Positions 26,051-37,100 of a DNA stretch of 64,000 nt are shown one piece after another. This DNA comes from Lachnospiraceae bacterium (lineage in GTDB: Bacteria; Bacillota; Clostridia; Lachnospirales; Lachnospiraceae), in the NCBI GenBank assembly GCA_017962105.1, contig JAGCVY010000094.1:62001-126000 (forward strand), written 5' to 3'. Position numbers and translations under genes: made by a program. Within the stretch, counting starts at the first letter, position 1. Each line of letters starts with the position of its first letter. Under the pieces are notes generated by a model, which had not been told where the DNA came from, did not search any database, and saw nothing but the letters and a program-made list of their open reading frames with translations.

Positions 26051-28024
26051 CTACACAATTCTCTTAAATTTCTTCTCTAACTCGTATTTGCTCATGGAGA
26101 TCAACGTGGGACGTCCGTGTGGACACTGATAAGGGTTTTCCAACGTAAGAAGCTCCGCAACCAGATGGTCTGCCTCACGGAAGGTGATGGTCTGGCCCCC
26201 CTTGATCGCCGCTTTGCAGGACATGGTGGCAAGACGCTCCAGAACCCGCAGAAGGGGTTCCTTTCCTCCGCTCTCCGTAAGATTGTCAAGGGTCTGTGCA
26301 AAATAATCCTGCGGTGAGATGTCAAACAGGGCCGTGGGCACGCCGAAGATCCCGTATTCCCGACCGCCGAGATGCCGCACATCAAACCCGAGCTTCGAAA
26401 AATACTCCCGGCTGCTGTTGAACGCATCCTCCTCGCGGATAGTCAGGGATACTACGGCGGGAGGAGTCATCTGCTGCGTGTAAACCTCACCGGTTTCCAC
26501 CTGATGAAGAAGACGTTCATAGTTGATCTTTTCATGAGCAGCATGCTGATCCATCAAAAGAATCTCATTTTCCAACTGAATGATCCAGTAGGTGTCGAAC
26601 ACCTGCCCGACGATCCGGTATTCCGGAGCGCGTGAGGTGTCCACAAAGGACATTTGCTCGCCCGTGATGATCTCCTGCTGAAGCATCCGTGCCGCGTTAC
26701 TCGGAACGCTTTCCTTCTCCTGAAGGAAGACTTCCAAGGAAATAGTTTCGGCAGGTTTTTGGAAAACCGGTTCGGAGTATGTATCGGATGGGCATGATGA
26801 AAACTCTGTGTTTCCCGGGGAGAAACCGGGAGACTGTTGCAAACCATCTGCCATCGGGGTCGAAGTATAATTATCCGAATCGTTTTCCCTGACCGTATCG
26901 GGGCGGGATATAGCAGGAACAACGGGCTGATACCGCTCGGTGCTCTGTCGGTTTGTCTCAAAGACCTCCGCAGGTCTGGCGAGCTCCTGCTTCTCCTCTG
27001 CATCCTCCTTGCCGATGGTTGCCTCCGGTATCAGGATCGTCTCGCGGAAGGCTGCGCGAACAGCCTCGGAAACAGCCCTTGCAACGGCTTCCTTGTCGGA
27101 AAAGCGGATGTCATATTTTGTCGGGTGGACATTGACATCGATGGCATCCGGCGCGATCGTAATCGAAAGCGCGGTAAACGGATACTTGTGCTGCATCAGA
27201 TGCCCCAGATATCCGTCTTCAATCGCTTTTGAGAGAAGCGTGCTCCGGATGTCTCTTCCGTTTACGAAGCACAGTTCGAGGCTTCGGTTGGAACGCGCCG
27301 CGATCGGCTTGCAGATATACCCGGATATCGTCAGGGTATCGTCGCTGTAATCAACGGGGATCAGATTATCGGCTATCTCTCTTCCGTAAGCGGCATAGAT
27401 CGCATCCTTGAGTTTTCCGTTTCCGGAGGTGTGAAGAAGCGTTCTTCCGTTGGCGATCAGGGAGATCGAGATCTGCGGGTTCGCGATGGCCAGGCGGCAC
27501 AACAACTCGTTGATATATCCGGTCTCCGTCACCGGTGTCTTGAGAAACTTTCTTCTTGCAGGGACACAGTAAAACAGATCTCTCACAATGATCGTGGTGC
27601 CCCTCGGACAGCCGGCCTCCTCAAAGAGCTTTTCTTCACCGCCTTCGATCACATAACGGGTGCCGAGATAATCGTCGGTGTTGTATGTGAGAAGTTCCAC
27701 CTTGGATACAGCCGCGATGCTTGAGAGAGCCTCGCCGCGGAATCCGAGGCTGTGGATCCGGAACAGATCCGCTCCGGTTTCAATCTTGCTTGTGGCATGT
27801 CGCAGGAATGCCGTCTTGATATCTTCGGAGGCGAATCCGCTTCCGTTGTCAGAAACACGGAGCATGGAGATTCCTCCCTGCTCCGCTTCCACCGTAATGC
27901 CGGTAGCGCCGGCATCCAGTGCATTTTCCACCAACTCCTTTACGACCGAGGCCGGGCGTTCGATCACTTCCCCGGCCGCGATCTGGTTAACGGTTTCCCT
28001 GTCTAAAACATGAATTTTGCCCAT
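26051..28024 (-). CDS. mutL: DNA mismatch repair protein MutL
   Basis: 657 residues. The N-terminal GHKL ATPase has VVKELVENALDAGATGI (motif I), LRVSDNGSGF (motif II) and FRGEALSSIAAVSKVELLT (motif III). After a low-complexity linker (about 345-450) the C-terminal dimerization/endonuclease domain carries DQHAAHEKINYE, the metal-binding endonuclease motif DQHA-x2-E-x4-E found in nicking MutL proteins of bacteria without MutH. No mutS is adjacent within the window. It ends 19 nt before the miaA start. Confidence 0.96.
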   Translation of the reverse strand: MGKIHVLDRETVNQIAAGEVIERPASVVKELVENALDAGATGITVEAEQGGISMLRVSDNGSGFASEDIKTAFLRHATSKIETGADLFRIHSLGFRGEALSSIAAVSKVELLTYNTDDYLGTRYVIEGGEEKLFEEAGCPRGTTIIVRDLFYCVPARRKFLKTPVTETGYINELLCRLAIANPQISISLIANGRTLLHTSGNGKLKDAIYAAYGREIADNLIPVDYSDDTLTISGYICKPIAARSNRSLELCFVNGRDIRSTLLSKAIEDGYLGHLMQHKYPFTALSITIAPDAIDVNVHPTKYDIRFSDKEAVARAVSEAVRAAFRETILIPEATIGKEDAEEKQELARPAEVFETNRQSTERYQPVVPAISRPDTVRENDSDNYTSTPMADGLQQSPGFSPGNTEFSSCPSDTYSEPVFQKPAETISLEVFLQEKESVPSNAARMLQQEIITGEQMSFVDTSRAPEYRIVGQVFDTYWIIQLENEILLMDQHAAHEKINYERLLHQVETGEVYTQQMTPPAVVSLTIREEDAFNSSREYFSKLGFDVRHLGGREYGIFGVPTALFDISPQDYFAQTLDNLTESGGKEPLLRVLERLATMSCKAAIKGGQTITFREADHLVAELLTLENPYQCPHGRPTLISMSKYELEKKFKRIV

Positions 28025-28042
28025 GCCTGTGACTCCTACTCC

Positions 28043-31000
28043 TTACTTGCTCTGCAGAAAAGCTTCAAACTGTTCGGCGCTCATCAGGATTTTACGAGGC
28101 TTGGTTCCCTCTTCGGGACCTACCACGCCGGCTTCCGAAAGCTGGTCCATGATCCGTGCGGCACGGTTGAAACCGATCTTGTAAACGCGCTGCAGCATTC
28201 CGATGGACGCCTTATCCTTCTCGATGATAAATCTTCCTGCCTGCGCAAAATACTCGTCTCTGCCGTCGTCCGGAGCGGCATCCGCCGAAGCGGCCTTCAT
28301 CTGGTCGGCTACGGTACCGACACCGTTTTTGATGCCTTCCGCAGCGGTTTCGTCATAGTCCGCTCCGTTTTTCTCCGCGAGGTAATCCACAATGTGCTGA
28401 ATCTCCTCGTCCGAAACGAAGGGGCCCTGAAGTCGTACGGGCTTCGGGATTCCCTGCGGGAAGAACAGCATGTCGCCCTTGCCGAGCAGCTTCTCCGCTC
28501 CGACCTGATCGAGGATGGTGCGGGAGTCGATGCCGGAAGAAACGGCGAACGCAATTCTCGAAGGAATGTTTGCCTTGATCAATCCGGTGATGACATCTAC
28601 GGACGGTCTCTGGGTTGCGATCACAAGGTGAATGCCGGCTGCTCTGGCAAGCTGTGCAAGTCGGCAGATTGCGTCCTCGACTTCGCCGGGCGCGACCATC
28701 ATAAGGTCGGCAAGCTCGTCCACGATGATGACGATCTGCGGCATTTTCCGAAGAACGTTGCCCTGATCGTCCACGATAGGCTCAGTGCTTGCGGAAATCT
28801 TTTCGTTGAACCCCTCGAGATTTCTCACCCCCTGCTGTGCGAAGAGATCGTACCGATGGGTCATCTCCTGCACTGCCCAGTTCAGCGCATTGCTGGCCTT
28901 TCTGGGATCGGTGACAACCGGGATCAACAGGTGCGGAATACCGTTGTACACGCTCAATTCCACGACTTTGGGGTCGATCATGATGATCCGCAGCTCCTCC
29001 GGCTTATACTTGTACAGGAGGCTGATGATCATCGTGTTGATACATACGGACTTACCGGAACCGGTCGCACCGGCGATCAAAAGATGCGGCATCTTTGCGA
29101 TATCGGAAATGACGATCCGTCCGCCGATGTCCTTACCGACGGCAAAGGAAATCTTACCCTCGTTGGTCTTGAACTCTTTGGATTCGATGAGTGTGCGGAG
29201 CAAAACGCCGGACGCTTCGGGGTTCGGCACTTCGATTCCGACGGCAGATTTGCCGGGGATCGGTGCCTCAATGCGGATGTCTGCGGCAGCGAGGTTCAGC
29301 TTGATGTCATTTTCCAGATTGGTGATACGGCTGACCTTGACGCCCTGTTCCGGCGTCAGTTCATAGCGGGTAACGCTGGGACCGCAGCTGATGTTGGTCA
29401 CCGTGACGTTCACTCCGAAGCTCTGCAGTGTATTCTGCAGCTTTGCGGCGGTTGCCTTGAGAAGCTCCGGCGTCATCCCGTCATTTTTCCCGGAAGGACG
29501 TTTCAACAGGTCGATGGACGGGAAGCGATACACCTTCGGAGGCTTGATCACGGGAACCGGGGTAACCTCGTCCGAGCCCTCGGCGGAATCCGCTCCGGTG
29601 TCGCCTGCTGCATTCGCTGTGCCGCCCTGTGCCGTTTCAGCTTTACCGGCAGGATTGACACCTCCTGCGGCAAGCTCCTCGCGGGAAGGAGCCACGGCTT
29701 CCGTAGTTTCCACGGCGTCGTAAGGATTCTGTCCGCCGTCATAAGCAGGACGGTCGTTGTCGTTTAAGCCGCTGATGGGAATATCATGGGATACGGCAGC
29801 TGCAGGCTTTGCCTCAGCCGTGTCGAGCTTTTGCTCCACGGCGGCTCTTCTTGCTGCTTCTCTCTCGGAAATCGGGATGCCTGCGTCTCTTCGCTCCGCA
29901 TAGTCGGATTTCAGGATGCTGCTCTCGGCAGATCCGTTGGTCTCGCGGAACTTTTGATCCAGCTCAATCTGGTAGAAAGGATGTCCGCTTTGGGTGATCC
30001 TGGAATCCTTCCCGGCAGCACCGGGCTGGAACGTACTTGTTTCAACAGTTCCCGCGGAATTCGCAGCGGTTGTTCCCGGTCCGTAGGTCGTAACCGTGGA
30101 AGGACCTTCGCCGTCGGGATTGTTCACAAAGATCGCGGTGTAGGTGGGAGCTGCAGGAGCCGGCTTGTTTCTGCCCAAAAGCTTGTCGATAAAGCCCTGC
30201 TTCGGAGTTTCCTGTACTTTCGGAGCTTCCCCGTAGAAGCTCAGATCCACCGGACCATCCGGAGGCGCGGCGTCAACCATGGTGACCCGCTTCTTCCGGT
30301 TCTGCTCCTGAATATCCTCAATGGTAAACACCTGGGAGGAGGTTTCCTGCGGAATGGCATACGGGGAATTGTCGTCGTAAAGCGCATTTTCCGCTTCCTC
30401 GCGAAGGCGTTTCCGCTCCTGGTAATATTCATACAGATCAAGGAAAACTGCACGCCCTATGATCAGGATGATGCAGACTAAAAGGAGTGCGATCAGGATG
30501 ATCACCGATGCGATCTTTCCGAACAGGAGATACAACGGCTTTGCAAGGCAGGCCCCGAAAAGTCCGCCGCCGCGATGCTCGTCATATCCGACCTTGAATG
30601 CCGCAAAGAATTTTTCCTCGCTTGCAACATTGCTGAACAGATGGATGATCCCGGCCAGAACGAACTGGGAAAGAAGGAAAATGGTGGTCTTCCGGACCGC
30701 TAAGGGATCGTCGGGTTTCTTGCGCACATAGAGGACAAGGCAGAACAGGGAAACCGGGAAGATATACGGAAGCACGCCGCCGAGCAAACCGAACAGGAGG
30801 TTTTTGATCCCCTTGCCGATAATGCCGCACTTGTCCATAAAACTGAGATAGATCAGGATCCCGATCAGACCGGTGATGATGAGGATGACCTCGTCATACA
30901 CCTGCTTACGCTTTTTGTTCGAAGCCTTCTGTTCGGCGATGAACTCATCTACGCCGTCATCCTTTTTCGAGTCTGTTTTGCCGTTTCCCTTGCCGGGTTT

Positions 31001-31072
31001 GGCATCGGTCATTTTCTTCAAAGAATCTTTTTTCTCCGTCTCCCCATCGGGAAAAGACTTTTTGTTTGCCAT
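28043..31072 (-). CDS. ftsK: DNA translocase FtsK/SpoIIIE
   Basis: 1009 residues: a charged N-terminus, four membrane helices (about 60-215), a disordered Pro/Ala-rich linker, the RecA-like motor with Walker A GATGSGKS and Walker [14 protein letters not shown], and a C-terminal gamma winged-helix ([21 protein letters not shown]) that reads KOPS-like polarity sequences. It pumps chromosomal DNA through the closing septum and activates Xer recombination. Whether it is the FtsK or the sporulation SpoIIIE form cannot be told from sequence alone. It lies between uppP and mutL. Confidence 0.95.
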   Translation of the reverse strand: MANKKSFPDGETEKKDSLKKMTDAKPGKGNGKTDSKKDDGVDEFIAEQKASNKKRKQVYDEVILIITGLIGILIYLSFMDKCGIIGKGIKNLLFGLLGGVLPYIFPVSLFCLVLYVRKKPDDPLAVRKTTIFLLSQFVLAGIIHLFSNVASEEKFFAAFKVGYDEHRGGGLFGACLAKPLYLLFGKIASVIILIALLLVCIILIIGRAVFLDLYEYYQERKRLREEAENALYDDNSPYAIPQETSSQVFTIEDIQEQNRKKRVTMVDAAPPDGPVDLSFYGEAPKVQETPKQGFIDKLLGRNKPAPAAPTYTAIFVNNPDGEGPSTVTTYGPGTTAANSAGTVETSTFQPGAAGKDSRITQSGHPFYQIELDQKFRETNGSAESSILKSDYAERRDAGIPISEREAARRAAVEQKLDTAEAKPAAAVSHDIPISGLNDNDRPAYDGGQNPYDAVETTEAVAPSREELAAGGVNPAGKAETAQGGTANAAGDTGADSAEGSDEVTPVPVIKPPKVYRFPSIDLLKRPSGKNDGMTPELLKATAAKLQNTLQSFGVNVTVTNISCGPSVTRYELTPEQGVKVSRITNLENDIKLNLAAADIRIEAPIPGKSAVGIEVPNPEASGVLLRTLIESKEFKTNEGKISFAVGKDIGGRIVISDIAKMPHLLIAGATGSGKSVCINTMIISLLYKYKPEELRIIMIDPKVVELSVYNGIPHLLIPVVTDPRKASNALNWAVQEMTHRYDLFAQQGVRNLEGFNEKISASTEPIVDDQGNVLRKMPQIVIIVDELADLMMVAPGEVEDAICRLAQLARAAGIHLVIATQRPSVDVITGLIKANIPSRIAFAVSSGIDSRTILDQVGAEKLLGKGDMLFFPQGIPKPVRLQGPFVSDEEIQHIVDYLAEKNGADYDETAAEGIKNGVGTVADQMKAASADAAPDDGRDEYFAQAGRFIIEKDKASIGMLQRVYKIGFNRAARIMDQLSEAGVVGPEEGTKPRKILMSAEQFEAFLQSK

Positions 31073-31083
31073 GATGACACCCC

Positions 31084-31935
31084 CTAAAGTATAGAAAACA
31101 AATACAACAGTATTCCGAAACCGACACGGTATTGACCGAATCGGGACATCCGGTTACGGCCGAGAAGTGTTAAAACGGCCTTTAATACGAAAAATGAGAT
31201 CAAAAACGACAGTACCGAAGCGGTCAACAGTTCCGAGACAGCAATCCCGCCGACGGAAGACAGTCTTCGGATCACGGGAACCGCACCGAAGACGATCGCC
31301 GCGGGCATGTTGAAGAATACTGCCAGCGTCAGAGCGGTACGGCGGCTTACCCCGAGGGATACCGCAGCCAATATCGTGAGGCCGAAGCGGCATGTCCCGG
31401 GAAGAAAACTCAGGAGCGGGATCAGCCCGAACAAAAGGATCATCGACACGGGAATATCCTCGGGCAGTTCATAACGAACCTGCACGTTTTTGTTGCGGAT
31501 CTCGGAAAGCCATACTACAGCACCTCCCGCGATCATGAGGACCATGACCAGCTTCAGATTCTGCAAGGAATCCGTAGCCATAAGAAATTCATTCAGTTTC
31601 CGGCCGAACATCAATTGAACTGCAAGTGCCGGAATCCAGGCCAGAAGGATCGCCACATAAAATCGAATGCGGTCGCGCGCTACTGCCCTGCGGTTATCCT
31701 GGGTTTTGGTAAACGCTCCGTTGTTCGGAAGAAACAAAGCACAGGAAGCCAATACCGTGCCGAAGACCGCTGCACCGGCGAAGGATTCCCGAACTGCTGC
31801 ACTGGCATTCCAGTCGGAAAAGCCGAGATAGTGCCCGAACACTGCCAGGTGTCCGGTATTGCTCACGGGAAGCCATTCCCCGACAGACGCGATCACGGTC
31901 ATCATCAGCAGCTTCAAGATGTCAAAAAATGCCAA
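31084..31935 (-). CDS. Undecaprenyl-diphosphatase (BacA/UppP family), divergent
   Basis: 283 residues with seven to eight membrane helices. Motif 1 reads [14 protein letters not shown]; canonical UppP has EGLTEFLPVSSTGH, so the first Glu of the E-x-x-x-E pair is Ala16 while the second (E20) and the His remain. Motif 2 reads [11 protein letters not shown] against PGTSRSGATI, keeping the Arg. UppP recycles the lipid carrier for wall synthesis. The substitutions leave activity open. It starts with TTG, 8 nt after GGAGG, and no ATG fits. It lies 15 nt after the GH95 gene. Confidence 0.8.
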   Translation of the reverse strand: MAFFDILKLLMMTVIASVGEWLPVSNTGHLAVFGHYLGFSDWNASAAVRESFAGAAVFGTVLASCALFLPNNGAFTKTQDNRRAVARDRIRFYVAILLAWIPALAVQLMFGRKLNEFLMATDSLQNLKLVMVLMIAGGAVVWLSEIRNKNVQVRYELPEDIPVSMILLFGLIPLLSFLPGTCRFGLTILAAVSLGVSRRTALTLAVFFNMPAAIVFGAVPVIRRLSSVGGIAVSELLTASVLSFLISFFVLKAVLTLLGRNRMSRFGQYRVGFGILLYLFSIL

Positions 31936-31950
31936 CCGTATATCCTCCTG

Positions 31951-34161
31951 TCACCACAGTTTGGAACAAACACCTGCCGGCACAGTCACTTCCGTTTCCC
32001 GGCCGGGGGCATACAGATGCGTGCTGTAATCGCTCTTACCGGCGGTAACCGTACAGGAAACGACCTGTCCGTCTTCCCACGAGAAATCATATTTTGCACC
32101 GCCCCGGGCCACGATTCCGCTGATGCTTCCGGTCTTCCACTGCTTCGGCAGTGCCGGAAGAAGCAGAACGCGGCTTTCGTTGCTTTGCAGCAACATTTCC
32201 GCATAGGCTGCTATCGCCCCGAAATTTCCGTCAATCTGAAAGGGCGGATGATTGTCAAACAGATTCGGAAGGGTTGAACTTGTGAGCAGTGCTGTGAGAT
32301 TCTCATAACATTTTTCGCCGTTTCCGAGTCTTGCGAACATACAGAGGATCCAGGCACGGCTCCATCCGGTGTGGCCGCCTCCGTTGGAGAGCCTGCGTTG
32401 AAGCGTAATCTCCGCGGCGTCGGCAAGCTCCGGCGTCCCGTCCCTTGTGATCTGTTCCGACGGATACAGCGCGTACAGATGGGAAATGTGGCGGTGTCCC
32501 GGTTCCGCTTCGCCGTAATCCTCTGCCCATTCCATGATCTGGCCGTATCTGCCGACCGAGATCGGGGGCAGCTTTCCGAGAAGCTGTCTTGTCTCCGTCA
32601 GAAAATCCTCGTCGTCATCGCCAACAATGGCGCTCATTTCGAGAAACTGGGACAACAGATCCCGGAGTATTTCCACATCCATCGTGGAGTTGTAACATAC
32701 GCAGCCTTTGGTCCCGTCGGGAAGAATGTACGTATTTTCCGGCGAGACGGAAGGAACGATAACAGCCTTACCGTCCCTCTCCACACAGAAGTCATGGAAG
32801 AACAACACGCTCTCGCGGACAACGGGATACATCTCCGCGAGGAATTCCTTATCCTGCGTGTATTGATAATGCTTCCACACATGGGTGCAGAGCCAGGCCA
32901 TTCCCATCACCCAGTACGTGCCCGGGATCCATTCGTCCTGAGGTGCGGTATCTCCCCACAGATCGGTGTTGTGATGAGCTACCGTGCCCCGGCATCCGTA
33001 CATGTCCATGGCTGTCTTACGACCGCGCTCACACATGCGTTTCATGAGCTCAAACAGAGGCTTTGCATACTCCGATAAGCCGAGGACCTCCGCCGGCCAG
33101 TAGTTCATCTGCAGATTGATGTTTATTGTGTATTTACTGCCCCACGGCGGATCCATCATCGGATTCCAGATGCCCTGAAGATTCAGGGGAAGGGATCCCG
33201 GAGCAGAACCGGAAATCATGAGATACCGGCCGAAATCGAAATAAAGCTTCAGTAAGCCGTTGTCCGTCTCCCCGTCACGAAGGCGCTGAAGACGCTTGTC
33301 CGTGGGCATTTCCGCCAAAGCTTCGTCTGACGGGAGTGTCAGGGAAACCCTGCGGAACGCCTCGTGATAATGTTCTTTATGAAGGGAGAAAATCCTGTCA
33401 TAAGGACATGCAGGAAATACCAGTGCGGATTGAACATAGGAAAGCGGATCCTTCTCCCGGTAGGTGGTTGCAGCGGTAAAAAGCAGGCAGAACCGGTGGA
33501 TTCCCTTGGCACAGATCCGTTTCGCCGTAACCGTCGGCTCCCCGTTGTCGGTGAATGCCGTCATGCCGGCGCAGAAGGAGTATCCCTCTCCTACCATCTC
33601 CCCGAGGGCATAAACGTTACTTCCGTCATGAAAACCGGAGTCATACCAGTTCATGCGGTCGAGTTCTGCGGTTATATCAAAAGCATCCCCTTCGGAAACA
33701 GCACGCACGACACATAAATTCGTTTTGGTGTCGCAAAAAACGGTCTCCGTGATCACGCATCCGCCGAATTTCCTGCGTGTGATCGCAACGGCATCGTCGA
33801 GGTTCAGTTCTCTGTGATACGCAGTGCATTCCTTTGATGCGGTATGATAGCGGACCGTGAGATTCCCAAGCGGTGCATAGGTCCGGCAGCTGTTGGGAAC
33901 GCCGGAGAAAGTATGTAGAAGCATCTCTTCCGCCTCCGGGATCTTTCCGGAAAAAATCAGTTCCCGGACTTCCGGGAGGTGTTCCCTAGCATCCTGGTTG
34001 ACACGGTCGATGGGACCGCCGTACCAAAGACTGTCCTCGTTGAGCCGCAGGGTTGTGTTGGCGCCGTCGCCCAAAACCACGGCTCCGATCTTTCCGTTGC
34101 CCACCGGCAGGCCTCTGTTCCAGTCATTTCCGGCCCAAGTGTCATAAACCAGTTTACTCAT
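31951..34161 (-). CDS. Glycoside hydrolase family 95 (alpha-L-fucosidase-type), cytosolic
   Basis: 736 residues. The N-terminal beta-sandwich carries the GH95 signature WNRGLPVGNGKIGAVVLG, RLNEDSLWYGGP and GVPNSCRTYAPLGNL; the alpha-toroid holds LNLQGIWNPMMDPPWGSKYT and VAHHNTDLWGDTAPQD, which includes the catalytic region; and SNGGGHTGWSRAW lies near the C-terminus. GH95 enzymes are mainly inverting alpha-1,2-L-fucosidases; some act on L-galactosides. No signal peptide is present, so it acts on imported oligosaccharides. It follows the GH2 beta-galactosidase by 18 nt, suggesting joint breakdown of fucosylated galactosides such as xyloglucan or host/milk glycans; no transporter is adjacent. 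Confidence 0.93.
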   Translation of the reverse strand: MSKLVYDTWAGNDWNRGLPVGNGKIGAVVLGDGANTTLRLNEDSLWYGGPIDRVNQDAREHLPEVRELIFSGKIPEAEEMLLHTFSGVPNSCRTYAPLGNLTVRYHTASKECTAYHRELNLDDAVAITRRKFGGCVITETVFCDTKTNLCVVRAVSEGDAFDITAELDRMNWYDSGFHDGSNVYALGEMVGEGYSFCAGMTAFTDNGEPTVTAKRICAKGIHRFCLLFTAATTYREKDPLSYVQSALVFPACPYDRIFSLHKEHYHEAFRRVSLTLPSDEALAEMPTDKRLQRLRDGETDNGLLKLYFDFGRYLMISGSAPGSLPLNLQGIWNPMMDPPWGSKYTININLQMNYWPAEVLGLSEYAKPLFELMKRMCERGRKTAMDMYGCRGTVAHHNTDLWGDTAPQDEWIPGTYWVMGMAWLCTHVWKHYQYTQDKEFLAEMYPVVRESVLFFHDFCVERDGKAVIVPSVSPENTYILPDGTKGCVCYNSTMDVEILRDLLSQFLEMSAIVGDDDEDFLTETRQLLGKLPPISVGRYGQIMEWAEDYGEAEPGHRHISHLYALYPSEQITRDGTPELADAAEITLQRRLSNGGGHTGWSRAWILCMFARLGNGEKCYENLTALLTSSTLPNLFDNHPPFQIDGNFGAIAAYAEMLLQSNESRVLLLPALPKQWKTGSISGIVARGGAKYDFSWEDGQVVSCTVTAGKSDYSTHLYAPGRETEVTVPAGVCSKLW

Positions 34162-34179
34162 ACCGTAACCTCATGTCGT

Positions 34180-37100
34180 TTAAAGTGAACGAACGTGAAA
34201 CCAAAGCGAGCAGTCAAGCTCTTCGTCACTGCAGCGATAAATCGGATCAAGCTTCGGTCCGCAGCTGGCGGAGCCGATACCGGACATGAATGCGTCAACG
34301 CAGAGAATTGTCATGCCGCTCGGAACCAATTCAAAATTATGCTTTTTGGCAGCGAGTTCCTCTCTCGTAAAATGAGATGCATTTACCGAGAAATCCTTGT
34401 CTGAGATCACGGAGAGACGGGTTCTCGCACAGCCGACGGCCGCCTGCTGGACACCGTAGTGGGAAGAATTTTCCTGCGGACGGATATAGTCCTCATAGTT
34501 GCCCGATACGGTGGAATGATGCCAATCGACATACGATGCAAGATGCTTGTCGATATAACTTTCGATCGGTCCGTATCCGTAGTAATCGAAATCCTCGAAA
34601 TCCTTCGGAAGAAACATGCGGATTCCCATGCGCGGAAGGAACGGACTGTTATCGGACTTGCGGAACTTCGCACTGACGTTCCACTCTCCGCCCGGCTGGA
34701 ACCGGTATTCCAGTGCAACCCGGACAAACGGGATCCGGGAAGCCGTACCGAAGCTCAGATCCGCCTTGAAGATCAACTCGTTTCCGGGTTCGATCAGACG
34801 AAGGGAGGATAGTCTGCATACAGGTTTGTCGTATCCCCATTCCTTCCATGCCCGTACCATCGGTTGATCGTTATCGATCGGCGCACGGTAGAAATCAAAT
34901 TCCATCGGACGCTCGAACAATTCCCTGCCGTTATGCTGCACCGAGATCAGCATGGCATCCTTCTTCCGAAGAAGGAATACCGTGTCTCTTGTGGTGATCC
35001 GGTAGCAAAGCGGCATCTCCTCGAGCTTTAAGAACTTCCGTCCCGCCAGAAGTTCCGGCTGGAAATGTCTTGACTCGGAATTAACTGCAAGCTGTACAAA
35101 GCAGATTTCCGCTCCTTTATCCCAGTAATCGGTGGTTTCCTTCGCAGTCACAAGGAAACGGATCCGAAGGTCTCTTCCCTTGGTCGGGGTATTTTCCGGA
35201 AGACGGAAAATAGTGGATGCTCCCGCCGCCAGGGAAATATTCAATTTGTTTTCCAGAAGAAGCGTTCCGTTGTCCTTAAGCTCGTAAGAGACCTCGTAGA
35301 AATCCTCGAGAGCGGCAAATGCAAGCCGGTTTGTGAGGACGAAGGATCCGGGCTCCTCCCCTAACGTAACGTCAAGGGGACGGTAGCATTGTTTCAGTTC
35401 CATCAAACCGGTGTGCGGTGTGCGGTCCGGATATGTGAGTCCGTCGCAGCAGAAGTTGCCGTCATTGGGCTCGTCCCCGAAATCTCCGCCGTAGAGGAAC
35501 CGGGGATTCATATCCACAACCGGTAACTCTTCCGAAACAATAATCTTTTGCTCTGTCAAAACCGGAGACTCAGCTGCTGCAGCCTCGGATTCAGCGGATT
35601 CCTCTGTCGATGCAGTCTCGGCTGCTTCGGTATCGCCGGGTTGTGCATCGGCGGTATTGTCCGCTTCCGTTTCCGTGCTATCCGTGGTTTCGGCGGTGAC
35701 AACCGCGGGATCAGCTGCAGCAGATTCCGTTGCGGTTTCCACTGCAGTTTCCGATACGGTTTCAAGAACCGTCTCTTCCTCGGGAGTCTTTACAAGAAGA
35801 TCCGGACGCACATATTCACTGACTTCAACTGCATGATCACACCATTCCCAGACGCAGCCTCCCATGAAATGCTCATTGGAGTCGATGATCCGCCAGTAAT
35901 CGGCGAGATCACCGTTGCTGTTTCCCATGGAATGGCTGTATTCGCAAAGGAAATACGGGCGTTTCACAGGGGCGTCGGACACGTAGCGCACCATGTCGGA
36001 CAGTTCCGGATACATGTAGGAAACCACATCCATCTCGGTATCCGGCGTACCGTCTAACGTATGATGAACCGCCTCATAGTGCAACGGACGCGAGACGTCG
36101 GTCGCTTTCACCATCTTGGCTGCATCATTTAAGATCCTGCCGAATCCCGCTTCGTTACCCATGGACCACATGATCACGCAGGGACGGTTCACATCCCTCT
36201 TTACGAGCTTCATCTCGCGGTCGAGGATCGCGTTAGCAAAGATCGGATTATCTGTTGTGATGGAAACTTGACGGTGATCCCAGGGCTGTCCGTAGGTCTG
36301 CCCTGCAGGCTCGCTGCCATGGGCTTCCAGATCGGCCTCCTCGATCACATAAAATCCGTAACGGTCGCAAAGCTTGTAGAATTCCGGCGCGTTGGGATAA
36401 TGCGAAGTCCGGATACAGTTGATGTTGCAGCGCTTCATCAGGAAGAGGTCTCGCTTCATATCCTCGATCGCAACAACAGAACCGGTATTCGGGTTGGAAT
36501 CGTGACGGTTGACGCCGTGCAGCTTCACGGGCTTGTGATTGATGCAGAACACTCCGTCGACGATGGAAACTTCGCGGATACCGATGGATTCGCCGATGGT
36601 CTCTCCGTTTGCGGACAACTCCGCCTTGTAGAGGTACGGGATTTCGGCGTTCCAAAGCTTCGGATTTTCAATGTCGAAATCGATAAATCCGTCGTCATCG
36701 GTCTCGCCGGCGTATACCTCGTTCCCCTCGGCGTCCTTCACCGAGACCGAAGCCTTGATCCCGATTACTTCCATGTGTACGGATGCATGGGTCAGCGCAT
36801 CGTTCACGGTTGTCTGGATGCGGTAGCTCTCGATATGCTCTTTCGGCCGTTTCAGCATGTAGACATCGCGGAAAATGCCGGTGAACCGCAGCTTGTCCTG
36901 ATCCTCCAGATACGAACCGTCGCACCACTTGAGCACAACAACAGCAATGCGGTTTGTGCCTTCCCGCAGAGCCGAGGTGATGCGGAACTCTGTCATTGCG
37001 TGGGAAACCTGGGAATACCCGATCATCTGATTGTTGACAATCAGATAAAAGCAGCTGTCAACGCCCTCGAAGACGATATAGCGCTCGAGGCCGTCGGCGG

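Noticed and set aside
28010..29767. Long plus-strand frame (585 codons) opposite ftsK
   Set aside because: Shadow of ftsK codons; low-quality composition rich in Arg, Gly, Asp and His, no domain.
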